From: Hyphomicrobiales bacterium
GTDB lineage: Bacteria; Pseudomonadota; Alphaproteobacteria; Rhizobiales; JAJFHB01
Direction: 5' to 3'
Length of the DNA: 64,000 bases
Assembly (NCBI GenBank): GCA_021775755.1
Contig: JAJFHE010000033.1
Span: forward strand, 62,001 to 126,000
Within the stretch, counting starts at the first letter, position 1; every line of letters begins with the position of its first letter. The notes under the pieces were generated by a model, which made no database searches, was not told the origin of the DNA, and was given only the letters and a program-made list of their open reading frames with translations. The position numbers and the translations under genes are program-made. Positions 14,384 through 21,063 of the stretch are shown piece by piece.

Positions 14384-15529
14384 TCACGGAATTGACGCTA
14401 TCTTATTCCGAACACCGGTTTGAATTTTGGCATACGATTTCTGCAATTTCTCCAGACCAGCGATCGACGACTGAACTTCATTGTATTTCGTAATTATTGA
14501 GTTCGCATACCTTGTGCTCTCGTGCCCCAGTGGCAGACTTGAAGGCGGCCTAAACGCAAAACCCCTTTCTCCGTCGAAGTATGAGAGCTCGTTATATTCC
14601 GTACGAAAACGATCACCTCCGCGGCCACCGCCGCTATCATCGTATACACATGTCGTAAATGTCTCATCTCTGGAAGTTTCCTCGTATGAGTATCCAATCT
14701 TACGGTTGCCTACGATTTTTGAGTTGTATTTGGTAACTCTGTAAAGAGTACAAATTTGATTGCCCGATGAACTGCTGTTCACATAAATCGGCGGGCTTGA
14801 TGTCCAGGATGCAGTTGCGCCGGAAAATACGTGATCTAGAGTGTTCAAGTATTCGTCCAACTTAGCACGAAAAGTCACCAATTGAGATAGTTGTACCGCA
14901 ATCGAGTGATAACCGCTTCTTCCGTCCGCTCCCTGCAACACTTGGGTGAAGAAACTGTCAATTGTCTCTAACGCTGACTTTCTGAATGTCGCACCTACAT
15001 TAAGGAGAGCAGCGCAATCGTCTTCTACATTATATGCCAGGCCAACCAGTGTACCGGCGGGGACTCCATACCCCGTTATCGTCCGCGTTTCCGATCTCAG
15101 ATCGTGATAAATACTCGTGAGCTGCTGTTCTATTTCAGGTGTAATATCACCGCCGAGCTCAATCCCTTTTTTTAGTTCCAGATACATTTCCATCAGGCCG
15201 TGTAATCTTTGCGAAACGAAGTTGACAAAGCTCCGTTCCAAAGCCCGATCAAGCAGCTGAGGGAACCCGCCTAGGAACCTCTCAATGTTCAGAAGCGTAT
15301 CTTTGATTTGCCGAATCTCCTGGCTGATCTGATCGATTTGATCAACCACATCACCGTCACGATCTGTAACTTTGCGAAACAGTTCAACGACGGAAGCAAA
15401 CGCCGTCACCCAAGCAGCAACCGCTGCCCCTCCGTCTTCTGGAATCCAAGGATAACGCTCCAGGCTCGCCCCTGGAAGCATACGTGCTTCGAGCTCCAAA
15501 AGCTGATCTATCGTGAAATCCCTAGTCAT
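14384..15529 (-). CDS. hypothetical protein, 381 aa, helical N-terminus (accessory)
   Basis: This AT-richer gene converges on the repressor gene with 4 bases between stops. The protein has a hydrophobic helix near residues 33-50 (GAAVAAWVTAFASVVELF), then a coiled coil (DQIDQISQEIRQIKDTLLNI) and further long helices to about 250. A polar, Ser/Gly/Tyr-rich domain follows. No family is recognised. The layout recalls alpha-helical pore-forming toxins, but no diagnostic motif supports that. Base composition and position beside the immunity genes suggest a lysogeny-expressed accessory gene. Confidence 0.7.
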   Translation of the reverse strand: MTRDFTIDQLLELEARMLPGASLERYPWIPEDGGAAVAAWVTAFASVVELFRKVTDRDGDVVDQIDQISQEIRQIKDTLLNIERFLGGFPQLLDRALERSFVNFVSQRLHGLMEMYLELKKGIELGGDITPEIEQQLTSIYHDLRSETRTITGYGVPAGTLVGLAYNVEDDCAALLNVGATFRKSALETIDSFFTQVLQGADGRSGYHSIAVQLSQLVTFRAKLDEYLNTLDHVFSGATASWTSSPPIYVNSSSSGNQICTLYRVTKYNSKIVGNRKIGYSYEETSRDETFTTCVYDDSGGGRGGDRFRTEYNELSYFDGERGFAFRPPSSLPLGHESTRYANSIITKYNEVQSSIAGLEKLQKSYAKIQTGVRNKIASIP

Positions 15530-15568
15530 GCATTCTTACTCCGCTCATAACTATTCCAACATCGCCAG

Positions 15569-16183
15569 TTACTGCCTGGTTGCAGAAGCGGCATCGACAG
15601 TCTGTAACAACGCCTCAATTTCATTCAACGGCAGAAAATCGTTATAATGCGTACCGCTGTTGTTCCGCACTCTGAACAGCCATTGCCCGTTCGCGCGCTC
15701 CGGCGAATTCGGAGCAACCGCACGCCGCAACTCTCCCTCCGGGACCGTGAATGCAGCGTGCTCTCTGAATGTGCAGATGTTCCGCGAGCAGTACTTGTCG
15801 TCATGCAGGCGCTGCGCGCGGACGGTTGTGGGCGGGTTTCCGAACTCGCCGCCTTGCGGGTACATCCAGCCGCTCGTTTGAGCCATGACGACGTACACCT
15901 GAAACGATTTCGTTCCGTCCGCCTTGGCTACGAACCCGCGCAGGAACGCATCGCTCTCGGGTGAAAACATAATGAAGTTCGTGCGGCGGAACCCGTTCTG
16001 GGTACTGAACACATGATTCTGACCGAGCGCATCATCCTCGACCGTGATCCGTGCCCGGTACGCGGCTATCGGCTCGATCACCGTATTCCCGGGATCCTCC
16101 TGCAGCGCCTGCTCGACGGACTTGCACCCGACGAGCGCTCCGCATACGGACACCAATCCTATGAACAAAAGGAACAATCGCAT
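15569..16183 (-). CDS. lipoprotein of unknown function
   Basis: From the ATG at 16183 the protein has 204 residues. It opens with MRLFLLFIGLVSVCGALVG followed by Cys20, a lipoprotein signal with a lipobox LVGC. The mature part is a soluble domain with a Cys pair (KYCSRNIC) and no recognised family. A TTG start 15 bases upstream (16198) is possible. It lies 39 bases before the 381-aa gene's start on the same strand, so they may be cotranscribed as a lysogenic conversion unit, with the lipoprotein exported to a membrane. Confidence 0.75.
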   Translation of the reverse strand: MRLFLLFIGLVSVCGALVGCKSVEQALQEDPGNTVIEPIAAYRARITVEDDALGQNHVFSTQNGFRRTNFIMFSPESDAFLRGFVAKADGTKSFQVYVVMAQTSGWMYPQGGEFGNPPTTVRAQRLHDDKYCSRNICTFREHAAFTVPEGELRRAVAPNSPERANGQWLFRVRNNSGTHYNDFLPLNEIEALLQTVDAASATRQ

Positions 16184-16298
16184 CGCCAGCCCCGGCAATC
16201 CAGCGTTTTTAAGCTGTCAGCTTACACGCGCCGCGTGAGCGTGTGAAGGCGAATCACCCAATTGCCATGTAACTCAAACCTCGTTATCAAACATCTAA

Positions 16299-16317
16299 AT
16301 CAAACAGTTTGTTGTTT
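16299..16317. promoter_or_regulatory. CI-type operator 4
   Basis: ATCAAACAGTTTGTTGTTT matches the consensus of the sites near 13.7 kb. A further half-site ATCAAACA lies at 16285. Confidence 0.55.
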
Positions 16318-16332
16318 TTGGGTTGACGCAGA

Positions 16333-16351
16333 ATCAAACATATTGTTTATT
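16333..16351. promoter_or_regulatory. CI-type operator 5
   Basis: ATCAAACATATTGTTTATT, nearly identical to operator 1. The centres of operators 4, 5 and 6 are about 33 bp apart, close to three helical turns. Confidence 0.65.
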
Positions 16352-16364
16352 TTTGGCAATTCTC

Positions 16365-16383
16365 ATCAAACGGATTGTTGCCA
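16365..16383. promoter_or_regulatory. CI-type operator 6
   Basis: ATCAAACGGATTGTTGCCA, overlapping the ATG at 16383. The gene and its operon should therefore be repressed in lysogens. Confidence 0.55.
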
Positions 16384-16718
16384 TGCTCTCAGCCGAACAC
16401 CTCCTCGAACTTTCAACCGACGGGCACATTCCCCCCGCCGCCCGGGCGCGGGCCCGCGCCATCGACGCGGCCGCGCCGCGGCGCGTGAGCCTCGTGCGCA
16501 TCGGCGCGGTGCGGATGAAAACCGACACCATGATCGACCTCATGGCGCAGACCATCGTCCAGCGCTGGGCGGCGTCCGGCACCGTGACGGAGGCCGATTT
16601 CGAACAGCTCGGCCTCACCCGCGCGCAGATGTACGAACACCGCGCCGCAGCCTTCGCCCGCGCCACCGCGCAGGACCCCCGCATCGCCGCCATGGCGTCG
16701 CAGGACGCGGCGGCCTGA
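16383..16718 (+). CDS. hypothetical protein, first gene of CI-controlled operon
   Basis: The 111-residue protein starts at the ATG that overlaps operator 6. It is helical and Ala/Arg-rich; a segment VTEADFEQLGLTRAQMYEHRAAA suggests a helical DNA-binding or adaptor fold, without a clear family match. The stop TGA overlaps the next gene's ATG (TGATG). Longer reading from upstream would run through the operators and is rejected. Repression by CI is inferred from the three operators. Confidence 0.65.
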   Translation: MLSAEHLLELSTDGHIPPAARARARAIDAAAPRRVSLVRIGAVRMKTDTMIDLMAQTIVQRWAASGTVTEADFEQLGLTRAQMYEHRAAAFARATAQDPRIAAMASQDAAA

Positions 16719-17197
16719 TGGGCCGCAAGCGCCACGAGGCCCGCCGACACGGCATCGCCGCAAGCGAAAGCCTCGGCCGCATAAACACGCCCACCGAGCA
16801 AAGCGAGGCAAGCGCGACCGCGCCCTCCGCCAACCGCATAAGCACGCCGACCGAGCAGAGCGAGGCAAGGCCGACCGGCCGTCGTGCCGACGGCACGCGC
16901 CCGCGCAGGCGCGGCAAAGCCGATGCCGCGAGCGACAACCCTTCAAGTCGCATTGTTCCGCGTGAAACAATCACCCGTGAAACATCTATTCCCGACCTGC
17001 CGCCGGTCACGTCCCTGCCGGCCATTTATTCGATCTTCGACGGCGCGATACACATGACCATGGGCCGCCCGCGCCGCGCGCTCGCCGCACTTCTCACCGC
17101 CCGCCGCCACATCAACAACGCCATCCGCCGCTGCCGGCGCCAAGTCGCCCGGGAAACTGTGGCGCGGAGGGATCGAAAACACGGAGACGCACCATGA
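16718..17197 (+). CDS. hypothetical protein with in-frame repeat insertion
   Basis: The 159-residue protein is translationally coupled to the gene before (TGATG) and overlaps the next by 4 bases. Residues 12-72 are encoded by a repeat element and include two near-copies of a short peptide (NTPTEQSEAS and STPTEQSEAR) and the block GTRPRRRGK. The conserved part is probably residues 85-150 (IPDLPPVTSLPAIYSIFDGA, then a basic helix). No function is recognised. The insertion is odd because it keeps the frame, as palindromic elements inside coding genes do in some alphaproteobacteria. Confidence 0.6.
   Translation: MGRKRHEARRHGIAASESLGRINTPTEQSEASATAPSANRISTPTEQSEARPTGRRADGTRPRRRGKADAASDNPSSRIVPRETITRETSIPDLPPVTSLPAIYSIFDGAIHMTMGRPRRALAALLTARRHINNAIRRCRRQVARETVARRDRKHGDAP
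16751..16937. repeat. dispersed repeat element (copy 3, inside a gene)
   Basis: This stretch holds ACCGAGCA(A/G)AGCGAGGCAAG twice, 16791 and 16850, and a block from there to 16920 that matches 10402-10474 in reverse orientation (GCCGTGCC/GGCACG hairpin, GCGCCCGCGCAGGCGCGGC). It begins near CCGCAAGCGA and ends near CCGCGAGCGA. Confidence 0.55.
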
Positions 17198-17397
17198 CCG
17201 CGACCTGCACCTCGCCGCAGATCGCGGCGCGCTTCGGCAAGGGCCGCAACTGGTTCGCCCGCAACTGGCGGCGCTACCGCGACGCCCAGGGCTTCCCCGC
17301 CCCGCTGCCGTCCGCCTACCGCGGCGCCCGCCGCCGCTGGTCCCGCGACGCGGTCGATGACTGGTTCGAGGCGAACGCCACGGAGAAAGCGGCATGA
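17194..17397 (+). CDS. AlpA/excisionase-like small helix-turn-helix protein
   Basis: The 67-residue protein is basic and has a MerR/AlpA-like pattern: TSPQIAARFGKGRNWFARNW, then RRWSRDAVDDWFEANA. Such proteins act as excision factors or regulators of integrase genes. It overlaps the preceding gene by 4 bases. Its stop codon overlaps an ATG (GCATGACC at 17394) that seems to be the start of a lost downstream gene, now abutting the SLATT-like gene on the other strand. Confidence 0.7.
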   Translation: MTATCTSPQIAARFGKGRNWFARNWRRYRDAQGFPAPLPSAYRGARRRWSRDAVDDWFEANATEKAA

Positions 17398-17402
17398 CCA
17401 GA

Positions 17403-17930
17403 TCAAGCAGACTTCCGGCTGTTCCAATAGTCGGCGCCGTCGAAGGGCCAGATGTTGCGCAACAATCTGTGATGCCAAGGCACGCTGATCATAAGGTCTC
17501 GCCGATCGTAATGAATGCATGCTTCAACCCAGACCAGACCAAACAACGCGCGATACGCTGGTGGCTCATCTGCGTGAATCATTCCCAGACGATGTTTCCA
17601 ATCCGAGAATTTCTCGGCGGTGGCCTCGGAGCTATCCACATCGGCGAGCAATGTCATGCAGCGTCGATAGAAGTTCTCATGGTCACGGGCGTTACCCATA
17701 AAATCAAAAACAAGGTCAAGCAATCCCGCAAATGCAGGCAGTGCAAACACGTACTTTGCGTACTCATAGTCAGCGACAAGTCCAGAAAAAGCGGCAGACC
17801 CCACAAACACGACGACGAACATCAAGAACCTGTGACAGCGATCGAGGAACCCTCGACGCGCAGAGTGGTATGCGGAATTCGCGCGCAGCGTGAAAATCAG
17901 ATCCTTCAAATCCAGAGCCGACGGCGCCAT
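17403..17930 (-). CDS. SLATT-like two-TM membrane protein (accessory)
   Basis: I place the start at ATG 17930, which overlaps the stop of a 50-aa gene in TGATG; the longer frame upstream is that gene read in the wrong frame. The protein has 175 residues: a helix with YHSARRGF, two TM helices near residues 35-52 and 58-75, then ARDHENFYRRCMTLLADVD and a helical tail. This order (helix, two TMs, helical cytoplasmic tail) is that of SLATT domains, which are predicted pore-forming effectors in bacterial conflict systems. Domain assignment is by architecture, not a database match. Confidence 0.65.
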   Translation of the reverse strand: MAPSALDLKDLIFTLRANSAYHSARRGFLDRCHRFLMFVVVFVGSAAFSGLVADYEYAKYVFALPAFAGLLDLVFDFMGNARDHENFYRRCMTLLADVDSSEATAEKFSDWKHRLGMIHADEPPAYRALFGLVWVEACIHYDRRDLMISVPWHHRLLRNIWPFDGADYWNSRKSA

Positions 17931-18082
17931 CAGTCGTCCGGCTCCCCGCCCTTGTCGGGCCGCACGGGAGCTGGGGTTAGAGGTGGCCGGCCTCTTCTCG
18001 GCTTTGCTTTTTCCTCCAACGTTTCCGGCAGCGTCCTTGGCTTCGGCGGCTTTGAGCTTGCGTGCCATGTTTCACCTTTCAT
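17930..18082 (-). CDS. small proline-rich protein coupled to the SLATT-like gene
   Basis: The 50-residue ORF has GGAGA 11 bases before its ATG and ends in TGA overlapping the next ATG. It is basic/proline-rich (KPRRGRPPLTPAPVRPDKGG). An upstream micro-gene (18178-18336) ends with a very similar PPNNPAPVRPD motif, so the two are probably duplicates. It is too short for usual gene prediction. It may be a regulator or sensor for the SLATT-like protein; inference only. Confidence 0.55.
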   Translation of the reverse strand: MKGETWHASSKPPKPRTLPETLEEKAKPRRGRPPLTPAPVRPDKGGEPDD

Positions 18083-18177
18083 GAATTTGGTTCTCCAAAG
18101 AGTCGCTCACTTTCAATTGGGTGCGCGACATTGCGGTGAATGGCGTTGCGAAGAGAGTGCGGGCAACGCACGCCGAA

Positions 18178-18336
18178 CTACTCGCTCGGGTCTGGTCGCA
18201 CCGGTGCCGGGTTGTTTGGGGGGCGACGCGTTCCCTGTCGTCCACCCTTGCGGCCGAGGTCGGGTTTATCCGGCTCATTGCGGGGCTCCTTTCCAGAACG
18301 ATCGTTTCCTGCGGCGCTCAACAGATCGCCATCCAT
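18178..18336 (-). CDS. small proline-rich protein, related to the 50-aa gene downstream
   Basis: The 52-residue ORF begins MDGDLLSAAGND after an AAGGAGG site 10 bases away and ends RRPPNNPAPVRPDPSE. The tail is shared with the 17930-18082 product. The overlapping 68-aa frame (18072-18278) also has a ribosome site, but its protein lacks this similarity, so I prefer the 52-aa reading. Its promoter is not evident. Confidence 0.45.
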   Translation of the reverse strand: MDGDLLSAAGNDRSGKEPRNEPDKPDLGRKGGRQGTRRPPNNPAPVRPDPSE

Positions 18337-18384
18337 TTCTTCTTGTCCTCCTTGGAGATTTCTCGATCAGGTCGAGGAGGGCAC

Positions 18385-18413
18385 GGGGCGGCTCGGATTC
18401 CTCGAGCCGCCCC
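18385..18413. other. strong hairpin between the SLATT cassette and the next gene
   Basis: GGGGCGGCTCG (18385-18395) pairs perfectly with CGAGCCGCCCC (18403-18413) around a 7-base loop. No U-run follows on either strand, so it may be a boundary element rather than an intrinsic terminator. Confidence 0.35.
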
Positions 18414-18565
18414 AAAGTGTACCACAGGTTGAGTGTTGCCGCATTGCAATGCCACCACGGCGGAGATCACAGACGTGCGAGGCCAAAACATGGCCAAACC
18501 TACTGGCCTTCACCAGGATTCGCGTTCCCGCCCCCCACAGCCGAGGAGTAAAGGAGTACCCGACG

Positions 18566-18898
18566 ATGCCCACGCCTATACCAACGCTTGGCTATGCAAC
18601 GCGCACCGAAGCCGTCATGGCGCTCACGGCGAAGGGTGTGCCGGCACGCACCATTGCCGACCGCATCGGCATCACCACGGGCACCGTCGCCGCCCTGCGC
18701 CACTCGGGCGCCCGCAAGCGGCGCCCGCGCAAGAGCGAGATCTACGGCCGCACGGTCGTCATGCCAGTCGATGTGCTCGAGGCCCTCAGGCCCCATGCGC
18801 TCGCGCGCAAGATTTCTCCCAACGAACTCGCCCGCCGCATCGTCGCGTCGGTTGTCGATGATGATATCGTCACCGCCGTGCTGGACGACGACACCTGA
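18566..18898 (+). CDS. helix-turn-helix protein of phage type
   Basis: The 110-residue protein starts at ATG 18566 after GGAGT AAAGGAGT. Residues 12-40 are a helix-turn-helix (ARTIADRIGITTGTVAAL). Residues 60-105 resemble a ribbon-helix-helix-like segment (VVMPVDVLEALRPHALARKI). It is in the rightward operon with the ASCH gene, 15 bases apart, and probably regulates element genes. The long frame upstream is not coding. Confidence 0.7.
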   Translation: MPTPIPTLGYATRTEAVMALTAKGVPARTIADRIGITTGTVAALRHSGARKRRPRKSEIYGRTVVMPVDVLEALRPHALARKISPNELARRIVASVVDDDIVTAVLDDDT

Positions 18899-18913
18899 CA
18901 GGGAAACCGGATC

Positions 18914-19333
18914 ATGGTCGCCTACAACTTCAAAGCCCGGTTCGAGTATGACGTCGTCGCGCGCACCAAGCGCCAGACCATCCGCGCCGACCGCAAGCGC
19001 CACGCGCGGCCCGGCGAACGCATCCAGCTTTACACCGGCATGCGATCGAGGCACTGCCGCAAGCTCATTCCCGACCCCGTGTGCACCGCCGTGCACGACA
19101 TCGAGATCGACGTCGCCGGCGTGATAGTGATTCAGATCGCCGGCATCCGGATTGACGGCGTCCTCGTCGACCCGGCCGACATGGAGGCCTTTGCGGCCGC
19201 CGACGGGTTTCAACCCGGCCCCGGCTCCGACCCCTCGATAACCGCACTGACCCAGATGGCGCGTTTCTGGCACACCACACACGGCGCCGGCCTCTTCACC
19301 GGCAAGCTCATCAAATGGGATCCGACCCGGTAG
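18914..19333 (+). CDS. ASCH-domain-like protein
   Basis: The 139-residue protein has the ASCH pattern: an N-terminal strand (AYNFKARFEYDVVARTK), then RQTIRADRK and PGERIQLYTGMRSRHCRKL, and a C-terminal helix (GFQPGPGSDP). ASCH domains bind RNA or act in nucleotide biology, and such proteins are common in alphaproteobacterial phages. The start is ATG 18914. It runs into the next small gene with 2 bases between. Confidence 0.7.
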   Translation: MVAYNFKARFEYDVVARTKRQTIRADRKRHARPGERIQLYTGMRSRHCRKLIPDPVCTAVHDIEIDVAGVIVIQIAGIRIDGVLVDPADMEAFAAADGFQPGPGSDPSITALTQMARFWHTTHGAGLFTGKLIKWDPTR

Positions 19334-19335
19334 CC

Positions 19336-19548
19336 ATGCCCCGCCGCACGACCATAACCGTCGACCGCATCGAGAGCGCCCTGGACAAGGTCGCCTGGTG
19401 CATCGCGTCTTACGGCGACGAGGCCTTGCCCATATACGAGCGCCTCGAGAACGAACGCGACGCCCTGCTCGCGCGCACCTCGGCCCGCGAGCGCGCCCTC
19501 AGGCGCGCGGGAAAAGCCCGGCCGGCACCGGCAAAGCAATCTTCATAA
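19336..19548 (+). CDS. small hypothetical protein
   Basis: The 70-residue basic protein starts at ATG 19336 and ends in the 51-bp repeat copy 1 (its last codons are ATC TTC ATA AGC TGA equivalents). It has no recognised domain (TVDRIESALDKVAWCIASYG, then a basic helix). Before the insertion at 19590 its tail would have overlapped the integrase tail convergently. Confidence 0.55.
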   Translation: MPRRTTITVDRIESALDKVAWCIASYGDEALPIYERLENERDALLARTSARERALRRAGKARPAPAKQSS

Positions 19549-19589
19549 GCTGATCGCGCCGCCACGCCAGCCCGCCGCCCTCGCCATAG
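19539..19589. repeat. 51-bp direct repeat of the integrase 3' end (copy 1)
   Basis: Identical over 51 bp to 21095-21145. Read leftward it encodes YGEGGGLAWRRDQLMKI, the part of the integrase that starts with its catalytic Tyr. The reading continues past it to ALPVPAGLFPRA, an alternative integrase end. Confidence 0.9.
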
Positions 19590-19614
19590 ATCGACCGACG
19601 TTAGATCAATTGAG

Positions 19615-19923
19615 TTAGCAGCCGTTGAATTTTCGACATTGCGCCAGTTGAGCTCTTAGTCTCTCGTTGCACAGCACCCTGCACTGGTGCCGCGCCTCTG
19701 TTGTAGAACGGGTGTCACACAGAATGCTGCAACTTCTTGAATTGGAAAACGCCCGATTCTGACAACTTGCACACGACTCCGCGGCAACACGTAATGGCCG
19801 CACATCATCCGCCTCTCTGGGAATTGATCGGTCCGGATTCACCAAATCCGAGGCAATAGACGAAAGCGGCACAAGCAAAAACATCGCAACGGCAAAATGG
19901 ACAAACAGCAGGCGCATAATCAC
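19615..19923 (-). CDS. secreted cysteine-rich small protein
   Basis: The protein has 102 residues. A hydrophobic signal sequence (MRLLFVHFAVAMFLLVPL) ends at ASD-like residues near 25. The mature part has eight Cys (SCASCQ, CSILC, CRVLC, CRKFNGC), suggesting disulfide folding in the periplasm or outside. No family is recognised. It is AT-richer than the island core and part of the 1.5-kb segment between the 51-bp repeats. Confidence 0.6.
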   Translation of the reverse strand: MIMRLLFVHFAVAMFLLVPLSSIASDLVNPDRSIPREADDVRPLRVAAESCASCQNRAFSNSRSCSILCDTRSTTEARHQCRVLCNERLRAQLAQCRKFNGC

Positions 19924-20026
19924 ACCCCGATAGTTTGGATCCCAGAACGGGAAACAGCTGGTTTGATGTTTGGTCGATGATCACGAGACGCCCCGAAACG
20001 AGTGAGACGCAGGAAGTCCGTCCAGT

Positions 20027-20236
20027 TTAGTTGGTGTCGCGGCGAACGATCATTACCTGACGGCGATCCAACTGAACCTGCAGTACTCTTTCGTCTTTGT
20101 TGCACGCCTCGTAACAGGGCTTTGTGCCCGTCAAGCAACATCTTTTTGGCCCTGCCTCAGCTTCACTCGACCCGATTATTGATTGTCCAAACCCAAATCC
20201 AATTACTGCAAGCACGGCGATAGCTAATTTGGTCAT
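20027..20236 (-). CDS. small exported protein, cysteine-rich
   Basis: The 69-residue protein starts at ATG 20236 (GGAGAAGATA before it). A signal helix (KLAIAVLAVIGFGFGQSI) is followed by a short mature part with CC, C and C. A micro-ORF MLSLWRR just upstream ends in TAA that overlaps the ATG (TAATG), so translation may be coupled. The upstream region has a 36-bp duplicated ribosome-site segment. No family is recognised. Confidence 0.55.
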   Translation of the reverse strand: MTKLAIAVLAVIGFGFGQSIIGSSEAEAGPKRCCLTGTKPCYEACNKDERVLQVQLDRRQVMIVRRDTN

Positions 20237-20604
20237 TATCTTCTCCATAGTGACAACATCTTCTCCGTAGTGGCAACTCGCCGCAAGCGGCGTCACAGTA
20301 ATCAACCAATATATGGTTGATTCTACGTCGACATAAGACTCCGACTAAGTAAGATAATTCCACACTGTGTATGCAAATTGATAGTCTATGTATATTTTGT
20401 ACAATTCAACTCACGAAAACGTGTACAGATACGAACTCGTATCATCGGCATAATATGCTTGGCTTATCTTACCCGATTGACACTTGGACTGATGAACAAG
20501 CATTCGGAGAGTTACTGGTTTGCGAGCACCGATTCATGAATATTATGTCTGAAACGAATTAACTACATTATTGTTAAGGTTGGACTCCAGCACCGAGGCC
20601 TAAT
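20237..20604. other. AT-rich intergenic region with a perfect palindrome
   Basis: No convincing gene lies here. The clear signal is AATCAACCA-ATATA-TGGTTGATT (20300-20322), a perfect 9-bp inverted repeat 64 bases before the 20236 start, similar to CI operator arms but with a 5-base centre. A 63-codon frame at 20371-20562 has no ribosome site. Confidence 0.45.
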
Positions 20605-21021
20605 ATGAAAGCGTCGAAATACAATTTGGCAGTGTTGGCCTTTATAACGATTACCTTTTCTTCGGCAAATTTCTCGCCACTGCCAACTACAGCGTATGCC
20701 GCCCAAATATGCGTGGCCGTGGCAATAGGAAAGAAGCGATATTATTCCGGGAGATGGAGGGCAGTTAAGATAACCGCTCGGAGTCGCCGTTGTGCGACGG
20801 CAAAACGAACCGCCCTATTAAGATGTAGGGTGCATTATGCTCGTTGTAGAGTGGTTGGAGCACACAACAGAAAGTGTGTTGGTATAGGCATCGGTTCCCG
20901 AGGGGCGTGGGCAACGAGGTGGGCCGATGATCGGCTTGAAGCGAGGGCGAACGCAGCTGTAGCTTGCCGCAGGATAAATTGGCGGCGGCAGAACTGCACT
21001 GTGTTTAGCGCGTGCCCCTGA
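20605..21021 (+). CDS. secreted cysteine-rich protein (DUF4189-like)
   Basis: The 138-residue protein has a signal peptide (residues 1-32, ending AYAA) and a mature Arg/Cys-rich domain with regularly spaced Cys and Trp, including CRRINWRRQNC near the end. The pattern ALLRC..., C.VV...C..I... resembles DUF4189 domains, found in secreted proteins. It is the third exported small protein in the segment. It is inferred to be lysogenic-conversion cargo. Confidence 0.6.
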   Translation: MKASKYNLAVLAFITITFSSANFSPLPTTAYAAQICVAVAIGKKRYYSGRWRAVKITARSRRCATAKRTALLRCRVHYARCRVVGAHNRKCVGIGIGSRGAWATRWADDRLEARANAAVACRRINWRRQNCTVFSACP

Positions 21022-21063
21022 AAACAGGGGGACTGCAAACCCCAAAAGTAAACCGCAGTGCTT

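Noticed and set aside
16262-16382. N-terminal extension of the 16383 gene frame
   Set aside because: It would translate through the CI operators; the ATG at 16383 is the better start.
18072-18278. 68-residue frame before the SLATT-like gene
   Set aside because: It has a ribosome site, but overlaps the 52-aa frame whose tail is shared with the neighbour; a weaker choice, kept in mind.
20371-20562. 63-residue frame in the AT-rich gap
   Set aside because: No ribosome site and no similarity to its neighbours.
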